From Acidobacteriota bacterium (lineage in GTDB: Bacteria > Acidobacteriota > Terriglobia > Bryobacterales > Bryobacteraceae): a stretch of 54,095 bases of DNA. Positions within the stretch are counted from its first letter, which is position 1, and every line of letters begins with the position of its first letter. A program made the position numbers and the translations under genes. The notes below the pieces were generated by a model, which was given only the letters and a program-made list of their open reading frames with translations, searched no databases and was not told where the DNA came from. The stretch is taken from contig JANXMS010000399.1 in NCBI GenBank assembly GCA_025354525.1, positions 1 through 54,095 on the forward strand. The letters run 5' to 3'. Below are positions 52,965 to 54,095 of the stretch, one piece after another.

Positions 52965-53572
52965 CCAAAAATCTCTTCCCTATCCTCACCGCCCTTGTCT
53001 CCCTGGTTGGCCTGACTGGCTGTCTCACCCCGAGCCGTGACACCACGCCACTCCAAATCTGGGATGACATGAAGAAGCAGCCGAAGTACAAGCCCCAACA
53101 GCAAAGCCCCTTGTTCTCGGACAAACGAACCAGTCGACGCCCGCCAGAGGGCACCGTCGCAATTGGCCAAATGAACGCCGACGACGCTTCCCATTGGGGT
53201 ATCGTTAACTCCCAATACGTCGGACGCAGCCCACTTCCCCTCACGAAAGAGCTGCTGGCCCATGGGCAAAACAAATTCAATATCTACTGCGCGCCCTGCC
53301 ATTCGCAAATCGGCAACGGAAAGGGTATTGTCGCCCTTCGCGCCGGGGCTGTTTTTCAGCCGGCCAACCTTATGGAGCCTCGCGTGAAACAGATGAACGA
53401 TGGCGAACTCTACTCAGTCGCGAGCGAAGGCCGTCGCAACATGATGGGCTATCGGAATCAAACCTCCGACCACGACCGTTGGGCGATCATCGCCTACCTG
53501 CGGGCCCTTCACCGCGCTACCAGCGGCAGCATTGAGGACGTTCCTGACAGTCTTCGGGCGCAATTGAAATAG
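52961..53572 (+). CDS. actE: Alternative Complex III subunit E (monohaem cytochrome c lipoprotein)
   Basis: A 203-residue cytochrome starting at GTG 52961, inside the actD stop (GTGA). The lipobox LTGC (Cys21) predicts a lipid anchor. One haem site, CAPCHSQIGNGKG (near residue 110), and a distal Met in the NMMGY or MEP regions form the monohaem domain. ActE accepts electrons from ActA-type haems and passes them to cytochrome oxidase or a carrier. actF follows 20 nt later. Confidence 0.94.
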   Translation: MTKNLFPILTALVSLVGLTGCLTPSRDTTPLQIWDDMKKQPKYKPQQQSPLFSDKRTSRRPPEGTVAIGQMNADDASHWGIVNSQYVGRSPLPLTKELLAHGQNKFNIYCAPCHSQIGNGKGIVALRAGAVFQPANLMEPRVKQMNDGELYSVASEGRRNMMGYRNQTSDHDRWAIIAYLRALHRATSGSIEDVPDSLRAQLK

Positions 53573-53592
53573 TTCGGACGGAAATTCGAAAC

Positions 53593-53898
53593 ATGAGTAA
53601 ACACCACCACCACGACGCGCCCAAAGACAACTACTACCTCCCCGTCGCTACCTGGGAGAAGGGCCGCAACGTTCTTCTCGCTCTGTTTGTCATCAGTTGG
53701 GTCGCTGCGCTGGCCGGCTTCAGCCTGGATCACAAACAGTTTTTCCCCTCCTACTTGGTCGCCTTCTTTTTCGGCGCAGGCATCATCATCGGCTCAGCGC
53801 TCTTCATCATGATGCAACACCTCACCGGCTCAGCCTGGAGCGTGCCGCTTCGTCGGCTCATGGAAAACATCATGATGACCATGCCGATCCTGGCGAAG
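53593..53898 (+). CDS. actF: Alternative Complex III subunit F, 5' part only (frame lost at junction)
   Basis: The first ~100 codons of the DUF-type membrane subunit ActF (normally ~400 residues with about ten helices). A natural His run (MSKHHHHDAP) precedes WEKGRNVLLALFVISWVAAL and YLVAFFFGAGIIIGSALFIM, then MQHLTGSAWSVPLRRLMENI, all in family style. After MMTMPILA the frame continues with unrelated sequence (KCGSIGHH...) until 54039, and that stretch is the antisense of a GNAT gene. The gene is therefore cut at about 53875-53898. Confidence 0.85.
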
Positions 53899-54095
53899 TG
53901 CGGCTCCATCGGCCACCACATCGCAGAGCCGACCACACGCCCAATGGCATCCTCGGCCACCACGCCATGCCCGAGCCGGATCAGCATCTCCCAATCCTCA
54001 GGCCGGTGCGACCATTGCACTCCGATCGACAGCGCATGAAGGGATGGCACGTCGGCCGCCACGATTGGACGGACCACAAGCTCGTAGCTGTCCAG
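53875..54095 (-). CDS. GNAT acetyltransferase N-terminal fragment, cut at both sides
   Basis: On the minus strand, from the window edge, LVVRPIVAADVPSLHALSIG then VQWSHRPEDWEMLIRLGHG and VVAEDAIGRVVGSAMWWP form the start of a GCN5-related N-acetyltransferase. FARIGMVI should lead into the acetyl-CoA site (QGxGxG/A), but the frame turns into actF antisense there. A GTG lies at 54077, yet the frame is open to the window end, so the true start may be outside. The break coincides exactly with that of actF. Confidence 0.75.

Noticed and set aside
53605-53616. His run at the ActF N-terminus as a cloning tag
   Set aside because: Only four His, followed by normal ActF sequence; His-rich N-termini occur naturally in this subunit.
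1-54095. CRISPR array, insertion sequence, prophage or rRNA genes
   Set aside because: No spaced direct repeats, transposase, integrase, phage structural genes or rRNA segments were seen on either strand.

Overview
The window is about 54 kb of GC-rich, densely packed bacterial DNA. It fits an acidobacterium of the Bryobacter/Solibacter type (Bryobacterales). The signs are a secreted protein with Solibacter-type TIGR03437-like repeats, an Oar-like TonB-dependent outer-membrane protein with its own two-component system, a Tat-exported sulfatase, an NtrY/NtrX-type pair with the variant GSFAGA loop, and an Alternative Complex III (act) operon. This placement rests on gene content, not on a marker-gene tree. 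I see one tRNA (Leu, GAG), no rRNA, no CRISPR array and no transposase.

Layout. 1-3.6 kb: a partial unknown gene, a TIGR01777 epimerase overlapping a class II CPD photolyase, and a divergent radical SAM/SPASM gene. 3.55-5.2 kb: an orphan nuoM whose 3' end is tandemly repeated as a decayed fragment. 5.3-10.8 kb: a large secreted protein, an NtrX/NtrY-type two-component system and a PilZ protein. 11.1-14.2 kb: exported RidA-like protein, RarA, a TrmH/SpoU RNA methyltransferase and a DUF218 protein. 14.25-15.5 kb: a three-gene cassette that looks like a photolyase/cryptochrome divided over separate polypeptides (DUF2256 zinc protein, FAD-binding domain, Rossmann-like domain). 15.5-22.4 kb: LytTR regulator, SDR, an overlapping phosphotransacetylase/HDAC-like pair, three unknown secreted proteins and a broken HpcH/HpaI aldolase gene. 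22.4-30.2 kb: a co-directional minus-strand run with ferrochelatase, SDR, RraA-like protein, ankyrin protein, citrate synthase, thioredoxin-like protein, tRNA-Leu, SecG and glutaryl-CoA-type dehydrogenase. 30.2-35.2 kb: a TPR outer-membrane porin overlapping a glycoside-hydrolase-like gene, facing a PilZ/J-domain/winged-helix fusion. 35.2-41.1 kb: a GntR regulator divergent from an apparent operon (TIM-barrel isomerase, CPA2 antiporter, DUF6454-like protein, sulfatase, SDR) across a 15-bp palindrome. 41.1-47.1 kb: a decayed alpha/beta-hydrolase gene, a methyltransferase with a near-perfect Shine-Dalgarno, and an overlapping histidine kinase - receiver/XRE regulator - outer-membrane protein set. 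47.3-53.9 kb: actABCDE and the start of actF, a quinol-oxidising respiratory complex.

The right end is suspicious. At about 53,875-53,898 the actF reading frame switches into the antisense of a GNAT acetyltransferase that is itself interrupted at the same place, which points to an assembly chimera or a rearrangement breakpoint.

Genes are so tightly packed that many overlap by 1-22 nt, including convergent pairs. Eight genes have a -10-like TANNNT box only 6-9 nt before the start codon and little or no Shine-Dalgarno, which suggests leaderless or very short-leader mRNAs.
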